64,000 nucleotides of DNA. Source: Caballeronia sordidicola (GTDB lineage: Bacteria > Pseudomonadota > Gammaproteobacteria > Burkholderiales > Burkholderiaceae). Positions 23,635-31,351 of this stretch are shown here, piece by piece; positions within the stretch are counted from its first letter, which is position 1, and the number at the start of each line of letters is the position of its first letter. Below the pieces are notes generated by a model. The model was not told the DNA's origin. It saw only the letters and a program-made list of their open reading frames with translations, and ran no database searches. The DNA lies in NCBI RefSeq assembly GCF_002220365.1, contig NZ_MTHB01000041.1:56550-120549 (forward strand), read 5' to 3'. The position numbers were made by a program, and so were the translations under genes.

Positions 23635-24780
23635 TCACGCCTGATGCGTCGAACCCGTCGCAATACGGTCGGCCAAACCGGCGTCGTAACTGGAATGGAC
23701 ATGCACCCGCTTCTTGTCGGGGTGCGCGTACGTATATGCCTTCCTCAGCGCCAGCGACGCCTCATGAAAACCCGAAAGAATCAGCTTTTGCTTGTTCGGA
23801 TAATTCGCTATATCCCCCACCGCGAAGATCCCCGGTCGCGAGCTTTCGTAGTTCGACGTATCCACGTCGACCCGGCCACCGATTATTTTTAACCCCCAGT
23901 TCGCGATCGGTCCAAGGTCGGCAACCAGACCGTACAGCACCACCAGATGATCCGCATCGATCTGCGCGGTGCCCCCAATCTGCCGGATCTCGATCGATGC
24001 CAGCTTGTTCTCGGGTGCGGCCAGCGCCGCGATGGAACCGACCATGAACTCCATTTCGTCCGCGTCCACCGCGCGCCTCATCTCATCGACACTCGATGCC
24101 ACCGCGCTGAACCCATTGCGCCGATGCACCAGCACGACTCGGCGCGCAACTTGGCGCAAGGCCAGCGCCCAATCGAGCGCGGAGTCACCGCCGCCGGCGA
24201 CTATCACGGTCTTATCGGCGAAATCGGCGAGATTGCGCACGCTGTAGTGGACGTGGCTGTCTTCAAGCGGTGTCGCTTCGGGCAGTGCGAGACGCTGCGG
24301 TACGAACGCACCGTTCCCGGCGGCCAGCATGATCGCGGCGGTATCGAAGACGAGGCCTTGGCCTGTCGTGACCGTCCAGCGGCCGTCTTCGCGCTGCTGA
24401 ACGGTTTCGACTCGTTGACCTAAGTGAATCGGGACATTAAAGGGGCGACATTGCTCCATGAGCCGGTCGACCAGTTCGCGGGCGGTGCACGAAGGAATGG
24501 CGGGGATATCGTAGATGGGCTTGTCGGGATACAACTCGATACATTGGCCTCCGATCCGTTCGAGCGTATCGACGATCTGACACGATAAGCCGACCACCCC
24601 CGCCTCGAATGCGGCAAAGAGGCCTACGGGCCCGGCGCCGACGATCAGGACATCGGTACTTATCGGGGATGTAGGGGATGTAGGGGATGTAGGGGATGTA
24701 GGGGATGTAGGGGATGTAGGGGATGTAGGGGATGTAGGCGCTGTTGATGCGCCGACGCGTGTGTCTGATTCAGAAGTCAT
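23635..24780 (-). CDS. Thioredoxin-reductase-like ferredoxin/flavodoxin-NADP+ reductase
   Basis: 381 residues. FAD-binding GAGPVGLFAAFEAG near 50, IGGQCIELYPDKPIYDIP typical of TrxR-like FNRs (the TrxR CxxC pair is absent), NADPH-binding VAGGGDSALDWALAL, and C-terminal GIFAVGDIANYPNKQKLILSGFHEASLA. It transfers electrons from NADPH to ferredoxin or flavodoxin. Odd feature: the N-terminus carries eight exact Pro-Thr-Ser repeats from a 9-bp tandem repeat before the Rossmann fold. I chose Met at 24780, directly before the repeat tract; the longer frame has no family similarity. Confidence 0.9.
   Translation of the reverse strand: MTSESDTRVGASTAPTSPTSPTSPTSPTSPTSPTSPTSPISTDVLIVGAGPVGLFAAFEAGVVGLSCQIVDTLERIGGQCIELYPDKPIYDIPAIPSCTARELVDRLMEQCRPFNVPIHLGQRVETVQQREDGRWTVTTGQGLVFDTAAIMLAAGNGAFVPQRLALPEATPLEDSHVHYSVRNLADFADKTVIVAGGGDSALDWALALRQVARRVVLVHRRNGFSAVASSVDEMRRAVDADEMEFMVGSIAALAAPENKLASIEIRQIGGTAQIDADHLVVLYGLVADLGPIANWGLKIIGGRVDVDTSNYESSRPGIFAVGDIANYPNKQKLILSGFHEASLALRKAYTYAHPDKKRVHVHSSYDAGLADRIATGSTHQA
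24665..24736 (-). repeat. 9-bp tandem repeat (GGGGATGTA x 8) encoding Pro-Thr-Ser
   Basis: Eight identical head-to-tail copies of the 9-mer (plus-strand reading) inside the ferredoxin-NADP reductase gene. The unit is a multiple of three, so copy-number change keeps frame and alters only the length of a flexible N-terminal linker. Confidence 0.97.
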
Positions 24781-25066
24781 TCGGTATCCGTGGTGTGATG
24801 CATGCGAGCGCTGCGTCTGTTGATTCACCATACAGAACCTGCTGGTCCAGGGCAACGAAAGCACCACCAGCAGCGTGGGGACTTGCGATGGTTTTATTGC
24901 TCGTCTTGCAGACGCGCAGCGGTAAAGATGTCGCCACGGCATGACATTAGCAACGCATCGTCGGAATGATCCAGCGCGAATTTCGACGATTCAACTCACT
25001 GCTTATCCGCTCGCCGATTGCTCAGATAGCCGAAAGGCAGTCGCAAAATGTCGTTGCTGCGCGACG

Positions 25067-25074
25067 GGAATACC
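25067..25074. repeat. Target-site duplication, left copy (GGAATACC)
   Basis: The same 8-mer occurs at 26427-26434, immediately outside the other end of the IS256-family element. Confidence 0.85.
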
Positions 25075-26426
25075 GGGGGTGTCCCGAATTTTGTGTAAAC
25101 GGGTTTTCGTTTAACCCGGCGACATCCGGTCTTCGAACTGGATAGCGAAGCGGTTTAGAGCCGCCTTCCAGTCTCTGATTGGCATCGACCATTTCTTGCT
25201 GATGTTGTTCAACGCCAGGTAAAACAGCTTGGTTACTGCGTCGTCGGTTGGAAATGAGCTTCGGGTCTTGATGACTTTGCGAAGGCTCATGTTGATCGAT
25301 TCGATCGCGTTGGTCGTATAAATCACTTTTCGGATCTCCGGCGGGTAGTTGAAGAACGGGATCACTCGGGCCCAGTTGCGCCTCCAGCTCTGGCCGACCG
25401 ACGGGTATTCCTTATCCCATTTGGCTTCAAAGGCGCTGAGCATCTGCTCGGCCACCTCGACGGTCGTCGACGTATAAATCGTCCTCAGATCGGCGGCGAC
25501 TTCGCGCTGCAGTTTCCAAGACACGAAGTTTAGGCTGTTGCGCACCATGTGCACGATACAAAGCTGCACCGTCGCTTTCGGATAGACCGCTTCAATCGCT
25601 TCTGGAAAGCCCTTGAGCCCGTCCACACAGGCGATGAAGATGTCCTGCACGCCGCGCGTCTTCAACTCCGTCACCACCTGTAGCCAGAACTTGGCACCCT
25701 CGGTCTGGGCGATCCACAACCCCAGAACCTCCTTGTGGCCGTTCATGTTCACGCCAATCGCCAAGTACACCGCCTTGGTACGCACAGGCCCGCTGTCGCG
25801 TACCTTGACGTGGATGCAGTCCAGATAAATGATCGGGTACAGCGCGTCGAGCGGGCGGCCTTGCCAAAGCTTCACCTCCTCGCTCACCGCATCGGTCACA
25901 GCCGAGATCAGCGTGGGCGAAACCTCCGTGCCATACATTTCTTCCAGATGAGCCTGGATCTCGCGCACGCTCAAGCCGCGGGCGTACAGCGAGATGATCT
26001 TGTCGTCAAAGCCCGCCCAGCGTGTCTGGTGGCGCGTCACCAGCTTCGGCTCGAACGCGCCTTGACGGTCTCGCGGGATATCGAGCGGTAATTCGCCAAA
26101 CTCGCCCTGCAACGTCTTGGCGCTGTGGCCATTGCGCGTGTTGCCCGTGGCATTGGTTACCGTTTCGCTTTTGCCGTGACCCAAATGCTCTGACAGCTCC
26201 GTTTCCAGAGCCCGCTCGACCAACATCTTGGTAAGCTGCTTGAGCAGGCCATTCTCGCCAATCAAATCCTCAGGCTTCTGGTAGTTCGCCAACAGGCTGT
26301 CCGCCAGTTTCACCAACTCAGGATCGGGTTTCACTCGTTTGTTGCGCTTCACTACGGTCATCGTTGCTCCTGGATGCTGGCAGTCTCCTGCCAAATGACC
26401 GTTTACACAAAACTAATTACACCCTC
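25075..26426 (-). mobile_element. Complete IS256-family insertion sequence (1352 bp)
   Basis: Single transposase gene bounded by imperfect terminal inverted repeats: both ends share GGGTGT, six variable bases, then TTTTGTGTAAACGG (left 25077-25102, right complement 26399-26424). The direct repeat GGAATACC lies outside both ends, as expected for IS256 (8-9 bp). Intact ends, duplication and transposase indicate a recent, probably still mobile insertion. It separates the FNR gene from a decayed hipA. Confidence 0.88.
25111..26361 (-). CDS. IS256-family (mutator-type) transposase
   Basis: 416 residues, full length for the family. DDE catalytic residues fit IIYLDCIHVKV (Asp about 181), FIACVDGLKGF (Asp about 247) and TTNAIESINMSLRK (Glu about 355); the mutator signature around the second Asp through QLCIVHMVRNSL is clear. 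Start at 26361 follows AGGAG. No frameshift or stop, so it is likely active. Confidence 0.96.
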   Translation of the reverse strand: MTVVKRNKRVKPDPELVKLADSLLANYQKPEDLIGENGLLKQLTKMLVERALETELSEHLGHGKSETVTNATGNTRNGHSAKTLQGEFGELPLDIPRDRQGAFEPKLVTRHQTRWAGFDDKIISLYARGLSVREIQAHLEEMYGTEVSPTLISAVTDAVSEEVKLWQGRPLDALYPIIYLDCIHVKVRDSGPVRTKAVYLAIGVNMNGHKEVLGLWIAQTEGAKFWLQVVTELKTRGVQDIFIACVDGLKGFPEAIEAVYPKATVQLCIVHMVRNSLNFVSWKLQREVAADLRTIYTSTTVEVAEQMLSAFEAKWDKEYPSVGQSWRRNWARVIPFFNYPPEIRKVIYTTNAIESINMSLRKVIKTRSSFPTDDAVTKLFYLALNNISKKWSMPIRDWKAALNRFAIQFEDRMSPG

Positions 26427-26434
26427 GGAATACC
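26427..26434. repeat. Target-site duplication, right copy (GGAATACC)
   Basis: Second copy of the 8-bp duplication flanking the IS256-family element. Confidence 0.85.
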
Positions 26435-26870
26435 CAAGTGCGTCGGGAACGCAAGGCCCGCACGCCTTAGCCAGCGTGTACACCCCCATTTGCCATGCGC
26501 CGACATCGAACTCATCTCGAACGCTAGGATACTTCGCAATCCACAGATGACCATTCGGATCGACCACGCTGGCCTTGTGCCGGGCTCCGCCCAATCAGCC
26601 GCCATGGCGATCAGCATCCGCAGCCATTCATCCGCTTCGCTCGCCGTGTTGTCTTCGTCGCGCTCCAGAGCCAAGCTCGGGGCCTCCGGAGGGCGAACTG
26701 GACGAAGGGACGCGCAGCGATATCGTTCTCATCGCCTAGAAACGGAGCCTTGTCGTTGCGTCGAAAACGAAGCGCCCCGGTGCGACACTTGTCGTGCACA
26801 CCTAAGAGATTAAAAACGGTTTGATGCAATTCCTCTTCGGATACAACGTCGACGCTCACTGCTATCTCTT
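26427..26870 (-). pseudogene. Decayed hipA-like toxin kinase gene, interrupted by the IS
   Basis: Pieces of a HipA-like protein in three frames on the minus strand: LLGVHDKCRTGALRFRRND (about 26780-26830), ALERDEDNTASEADEWLRMLIA (about 26605-26675) and GGARHKASVVDPNGHLWIAKYPS..DVGAWQM (about 26490-26595). These match the N-terminal and early kinase regions of HipA (GALRF, then the PKASV..LWIAKFPS block). At least two frameshifts and a stop (TGA in place of the expected Ser codon of GGSLGGA) separate them, and the IS insertion ends the remnant; the catalytic C-lobe is gone. No intact hipB was seen. Confidence 0.6.
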
Positions 26871-27049
26871 CAAACTTAAAGATTATGGCTTCAGGATCAA
26901 TGGCTGGTCGGTCCGTGAACAAGATCAGCACGGAACCCTTCGGCGAAATCCTTGGTTCTCCTCCGATCGTGAATTTCTTGCATGATTTCCCCGCAACTTG
27001 CCTGCTGATGAGGTCTCTCTCCCCTCCCACTGCCTCATAAGCAAACCGG

Positions 27050-27616
27050 TCAGCTGGCCGCGAGCATTCTCAGTCGCGCAAGCGACTCCTTCACGATCCC
27101 GACGTAGCCGCGTCGCTCGGATTCGCTGACCCACTGCACGAACGCAACCCGAAAGACGGCGATGCCCGCCTCGGCCGCAAGGCTCGCGTCCGGCTCGCCG
27201 ACACCGCGCTCGCGCAGCGCCTGTGCGAGCGCCGCGGACAACGTCGCCAGCTTGATCAGCTCGCGCTCGCGCAGGTCCGTGTTCGCCGCGATCACCGTGC
27301 TGCGCAGGCGCGCGAACGGGCGGCGGTCGTCATCGAAGAAATCGCCGGCCTTCATCAAGGCGGCGGCGATCGCGTCTATCGCTGAAACCTCGGCCGGCGC
27401 CTGAGCCAGCGCATCGACCATCGTCTGCTGAAGACGTTCGGAACCATTGAAGAGCACTTCGCGCTTGTCGGCGAAGTAGCGAAAGAACGTGCGCGCGGTC
27501 AGCCCCGCGCGTTCCGCGATGGCTGCCACGGTCGTCTGCTCGTAGCCTACCTCCCCGAACAGTTCAATGGCCGCAGCACGGAAACGGCTCTCAGCATCGG
27601 GTTCCCAGCGACCCAT
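27050..27616 (-). CDS. TetR-family transcriptional regulator
   Basis: 188 residues. DNA-binding part: FRAAAIELFGEVGYEQTTVAAIAERAGLTARTFFRYFADKREVLF, a standard TetR helix-turn-helix; the C-terminal domain is helical and unassigned. Start at 27616. Divergent from an epimerase/reductase gene 78 bases away, with TGACATCA half-sites between them, so local repression of that gene is likely. Confidence 0.88.
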   Translation of the reverse strand: MGRWEPDAESRFRAAAIELFGEVGYEQTTVAAIAERAGLTARTFFRYFADKREVLFNGSERLQQTMVDALAQAPAEVSAIDAIAAALMKAGDFFDDDRRPFARLRSTVIAANTDLRERELIKLATLSAALAQALRERGVGEPDASLAAEAGIAVFRVAFVQWVSESERRGYVGIVKESLARLRMLAAS

Positions 27617-27642
27617 ATTTTCTCTCTTGTGTTGACACAGTG

Positions 27643-27682
27643 TGACATCATAGGCCTATACTGATGTCACTCAATGACATCA
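27643..27682. promoter_or_regulatory. TetR operator region (TGACATCA half-sites)
   Basis: TGACATCA (27643-27650) and TGATGTCA (27662-27669) form an 8-bp inverted repeat with an 11-base spacer that itself contains the palindrome TAGGCCTA; a third half-site TGACATCA lies at 27675-27682, close to the epimerase ribosome-binding site. Confidence 0.6.
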
Positions 27683-27694
27683 AAGGAGCATCTC

Positions 27695-28588
27695 ATGCGA
27701 ATTCTCGTCACCGGCGCTTCGGGCTGGATCGGTTCGGCCAGCGTCAAGGAACTCATTTCTGCAGGGCACCACGTCCTCGGCCTCGCCCGCAACGACGCGT
27801 CCGCAGCCAGGATCGTCGAGCTTGGTGCCGAAGTGGTGCGCGGCAGCCTGGACGACCTTGCCAGCCTGCGCGGCGCAGCGACGCTAGCCGAGGGCGTCGT
27901 GCACCTCGGCTACAACCACGATTTCTCGCAGATGGCGGCCGCTGCGCAGACCGACCGCGCGGCCATCGACACGTTCGCCGACGTACTGCAAGGCACTGGC
28001 GGCCCGCTGCTGATCGCCTCGGGCACACTGGGGCTGGCCCCGGGCCGCGTGGGCACCGAGACGGACATGCCGAGCGCCGGGGTCCATCCGCGCATTGCCA
28101 ACGCGGCCTACACGTTGGGCTTGGCCGATCGCGGTATCAGGTCAATGGTCGTGCGCTTCGCTCCCACGGTGCATGGCGCGGGCGCTGACCACGGATTCGT
28201 CGCGGTGCTGGCGCGCATCGCTCGCGAAAAGCGCATGTCGGGCTACATCGGCGAGGGCCATAACCGCTGGCCGGCGGTGAACCGGCTCGATGCCGGCAAG
28301 CTCGTGCAACTCGCGATCGACAAGGCGACACCAGGCAGCGTGCTGCACGCTGTCGCCGAAGAGGGCGTCGCGACGCGTGACATCGCGACGGCGCTGGGAC
28401 AATTCCTGGACGTGCCGGTGGAATCGATCCCCGTCGAGCGCGCACAGGCTCACTTCGACTGGCTGGGCATGTTCTTCGGTGCCGACGCCCCGGCCTCCAG
28501 CGCACGCACGCGTTCGCAGCTTGGCTGGGAGCCGACGCACGAGACGCTGTTGGAAGACATTGCAGCCGGACACTACCCCGGGAACTGA
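27695..28588 (+). CDS. NAD(P)-dependent epimerase/reductase (extended SDR)
   Basis: 297 residues. Nucleotide-binding TGASGWIG at 6-13 in a Rossmann fold, LARND after the second strand, SGTLGL near 110 in place of the catalytic Ser strand, and a substrate-binding C-terminal half. The canonical YxxxK is not obvious (AAYTLGLA lacks the Lys), so this belongs to an atypical SDR or NmrA-like group and its reaction is uncertain. GGAG precedes the ATG at 27695. Probably controlled by the adjacent TetR. Confidence 0.82.
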   Translation: MRILVTGASGWIGSASVKELISAGHHVLGLARNDASAARIVELGAEVVRGSLDDLASLRGAATLAEGVVHLGYNHDFSQMAAAAQTDRAAIDTFADVLQGTGGPLLIASGTLGLAPGRVGTETDMPSAGVHPRIANAAYTLGLADRGIRSMVVRFAPTVHGAGADHGFVAVLARIAREKRMSGYIGEGHNRWPAVNRLDAGKLVQLAIDKATPGSVLHAVAEEGVATRDIATALGQFLDVPVESIPVERAQAHFDWLGMFFGADAPASSARTRSQLGWEPTHETLLEDIAAGHYPGN

Positions 28589-28719
28589 GTGGGGCGGCCT
28601 GCTACGCGCGGCCCTAGCCAAAATGGCCGATATCAAAAGTGAGGGTCGAAAAAAAGCTGGCCTGCGACTGGACGACCTGCCTGGACCTTGCCCGAAAGAA
28701 TTCAACTCGGAGAACCACA

Positions 28720-28958
28720 ATGCAAGAAGCTGCAGTGATCGCCGTCATAGAAGTCGTCTCGGTCGAAGACGCGAAGGGGCTAAAAGATCAATCAGGAGCG
28801 CGCCAGTGTGCTGACTAGCCCCCAGGCGGATTGAAGCTCCGGACACGACGGCATCCACACTGATGCACGCCGGCACAGACGGCCGCTGGCGTATCGAACA
28901 TGCGTTTGTGCTGGAGATGAACGGCATCATCGCATCCAGCCATGACTCGTCACGCTAA
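28720..28958 (+). pseudogene. Possible remnant of a SnoaL-like gene
   Basis: An ATG at 28720 with GGAGA upstream opens a 32-residue frame (MQEAAVIAVIEVVSVEDAKG) that stops at 28818; another frame then reads TDGRWRIEHAFVLEMNG and stops at 28958. Both pieces look like the start and end of a SnoaL-like protein whose middle has been lost. Low certainty; it could be chance. Confidence 0.25.
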
Positions 28959-31159
28959 CTCGCTGTAGCCGCCCCCTTCGCCCGCGCCTTATGCAATTTT
29001 TTATAACTGTCGATCAGGCGGTGGTGCCTATCGAGACCCTCCAGTTTCATACTCGTAGGCGTTAAGCCATAGAAGCGCACGCTGCCGTCCACTGACCCCA
29101 TTGCCGCGTCCATCCGAGCGTCGCCGAACATGCGACGGAAGTTGACTACGTAGTCGTCCAGTTCCAGGTCGTCATCGAGCAGCACCTCCAGCACCACATT
29201 CAAGGCCTGGTAAAACAATCCGCGTTCGACCGTGTTGTCGTTGTACTGCAGGAAGGCTCCCACCAGCTCTTGTGCCTCCTCAAATTGCTTCAAAGCGAGA
29301 TGAATCAGCAGCTTCAACTCGAGAACGGTTAACTGTCCCCAGTGCGTGTTCTCGTCAAACTCGATGCCGATCAAAGTGGCAATATCGGAGTGCTCATCTA
29401 GTTCACTGTTATCCAACCGTTCAAGCATTGCTGCCAGGCCGGCATCGTCCAGGCGATGCAGATTCAAAACATCGGCACGGAACAACAGCGCCTTGTTTGT
29501 GTTATCCCAGACCAAATCCTCTACCGGGTAAACTTCCGAATACCCAGGTACTAAAATCCGGCAGGCTACGGCGCCCAGCTGGTCATACACCGCCACGTAC
29601 ACCTCCTTGCCCATGTCTTCGAGAATACCGAACAAGGTCGCGGCTTCTTCGGCATTGGAGTTCGCACCCTGGCCAGAGAAATCCCATTCAGCAAAATTGA
29701 AATCCGCTTTGGCGCTGAAAAAGCGCCATGACACGATACCGCTGGAATCAATGAAGTGCTCGACAAAGTTATTTGGCTCAGTCACGGCTTCACTCGCAAA
29801 GGTGGGCCGAGGTAATTCGTTCAGGCCTTCAAAACTGCGGCCCTGTAGCAATTCCGTCAGACTACGCTCCAGCGCCACCTCCAAGCTTGGGTGCGCGCCG
29901 AACGAGGCAAACACACCGCCTGTGCGCGGGTTCATCAAGGTGACGCACATCACTGGGTACACCCCTCCCAGCGACGCATCCTTCACTAGCACCGGAAAGC
30001 CCTGCTCTTCCAACCCCTGAATGCCGGCCAGAATGCCAGGATATTTCGCCAGCACTTCCTGTGGCACATCAGGCAATGCGATTTCACCTTCCAGAATTTC
30101 GCGCTTTACCGCCCGTTCGAAAATTTCCGATAGACATTGCACCTGCGCTTCGGCCAGCGTGTTCCCGGCACTCATGCCATTGCTGACATATAGGTTTTCG
30201 ACCAGGTTGGACGGAAAATACACCACTTCGCCGTCCGACTGCCGCACAAACGGCAGCGAACAGATACCGCGCTGCACATTGCCGGAGTTGGTGTCGACCA
30301 GATGTGAGCCATGCAACTCGCCATCAGGATTATAAATTTCCAGGCAGTACGCATCCAGAATTCCAGCCGGCAGCGCATCCTTACGGCCAGGCTTGAACCA
30401 GCGCTCGTTCGGGTAATGCACAAACGCCGCATTGGCGATGTCTTCGCCCCAGAACGCGCCGGCGTAGAAATGGTTGCAATTCAATCGCTCGATATACTCT
30501 CCCAACGCCGACGCCAACGCGCTTTCTTTGGTCGCTCCCTTGCCATTGGTAAAACACATCGGCGAGTGCGCATCGCGGATATGCAGCGACCACACATTGG
30601 GAACAAGATTGCGCCACGAAGCGATTTCAATCTTGATGCCCAAGGCCGCCAAAACGCCCGACATATCGGCGATGGTCTGCTCCAGCGGCAGATCCTTGCC
30701 CGCAATATAGGTGCTGGCATCAGAAGCCGGCTTCAGCATCAGCAACGACTGTGCATCGGCATCCAGGTTCGCTACCTCTTCAATGACAAACTCGGGTCCG
30801 GCTTGCACCACTTTTTTCACCGTACAACGGTCGATGGAGCGCAAAATACCTTGGCGGTCTTTGGCAGAGATATCCGACGGCAACTCGACCTGAATCTTGA
30901 AAATCTGCTGGTACCGGTTTTCCGGATCAACAATATTATTCTGCGACAGGCGGATGTTTTCGGTAGGAATATTGCGAGTTACGCAGTACAACTTCACAAA
31001 GTAAGCTGCACACAAGGCCGATGAAGCCAGAAAATAATCGAAGGGACCGGGCGCAGACCCATCGCCCTTATAACGGATAGGCTGGTCGGACACGACCGTG
31101 AAATCATCGAACTTGGCTTCAAGACGCAGCTTATCGAGAAAGTTGACTTTAATTTCCAT
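28955..31159 (-). CDS. OsmC domain-YcaO domain fusion protein
   Basis: 734 residues, the length of the known OsmC/YcaO fusion family. Residues 1-135 are OsmC-like (KFDDFTVVSDQPIRYKGDGSAPGPFDYFLASSALCAAYFVKLYC), a fold that in relatives reduces peroxides through two cysteines; the rest is a YcaO ATP-binding domain (ESALASALGEYIERLNC, AEAQVQCLSEIFERAVK, ALERSLTELLQGRSFEGLNEL). YcaO proteins activate peptide amides; the E. coli protein affects ribosomal S12 beta-methylthiolation, but the role of the fusion is unknown. The DNA is visibly AT-richer than its neighbours, suggesting acquisition by transfer. The ATG at 31159 is preceded by GGAAAT-like sequence only, a weak ribosome-binding site. Confidence 0.9.
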   Translation of the reverse strand: MEIKVNFLDKLRLEAKFDDFTVVSDQPIRYKGDGSAPGPFDYFLASSALCAAYFVKLYCVTRNIPTENIRLSQNNIVDPENRYQQIFKIQVELPSDISAKDRQGILRSIDRCTVKKVVQAGPEFVIEEVANLDADAQSLLMLKPASDASTYIAGKDLPLEQTIADMSGVLAALGIKIEIASWRNLVPNVWSLHIRDAHSPMCFTNGKGATKESALASALGEYIERLNCNHFYAGAFWGEDIANAAFVHYPNERWFKPGRKDALPAGILDAYCLEIYNPDGELHGSHLVDTNSGNVQRGICSLPFVRQSDGEVVYFPSNLVENLYVSNGMSAGNTLAEAQVQCLSEIFERAVKREILEGEIALPDVPQEVLAKYPGILAGIQGLEEQGFPVLVKDASLGGVYPVMCVTLMNPRTGGVFASFGAHPSLEVALERSLTELLQGRSFEGLNELPRPTFASEAVTEPNNFVEHFIDSSGIVSWRFFSAKADFNFAEWDFSGQGANSNAEEAATLFGILEDMGKEVYVAVYDQLGAVACRILVPGYSEVYPVEDLVWDNTNKALLFRADVLNLHRLDDAGLAAMLERLDNSELDEHSDIATLIGIEFDENTHWGQLTVLELKLLIHLALKQFEEAQELVGAFLQYNDNTVERGLFYQALNVVLEVLLDDDLELDDYVVNFRRMFGDARMDAAMGSVDGSVRFYGLTPTSMKLEGLDRHHRLIDSYKKLHKARAKGAATAS

Positions 31160-31282
31160 GGGGAAATCCTAAAAATGATGTAGCCGCTATTTCCGTCGCC
31201 AAGTGCAGTTTCACCAAACTGAAACGACACGAGTTTCTCCAACATTCGCCAGAATGCGAGAACTATCAAGCGACAATCCAAA

Positions 31283-31310
31283 ATATAAAACCCTGTAAAA
31301 ACAGGGCTTT
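31283..31310 (-). terminator. Intrinsic terminator after guaA
   Basis: ACAGGG/CCCTGT stem (31291-31296 and 31301-31306) with AAAA loop, extended by A/U pairs, followed on the minus strand by TTTTATATTTT. Placed about 45 bases after the guaA stop. Confidence 0.7.
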
Positions 31311-31351
31311 AATAGTCAATCAACCAGCGAATAATGTTTCCGGCGGAAATT

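Noticed and set aside
24665..24736. CRISPR or regulatory iteron reading of the 9-bp repeat
   Set aside because: Perfect in-frame coding repeat with no spacers.
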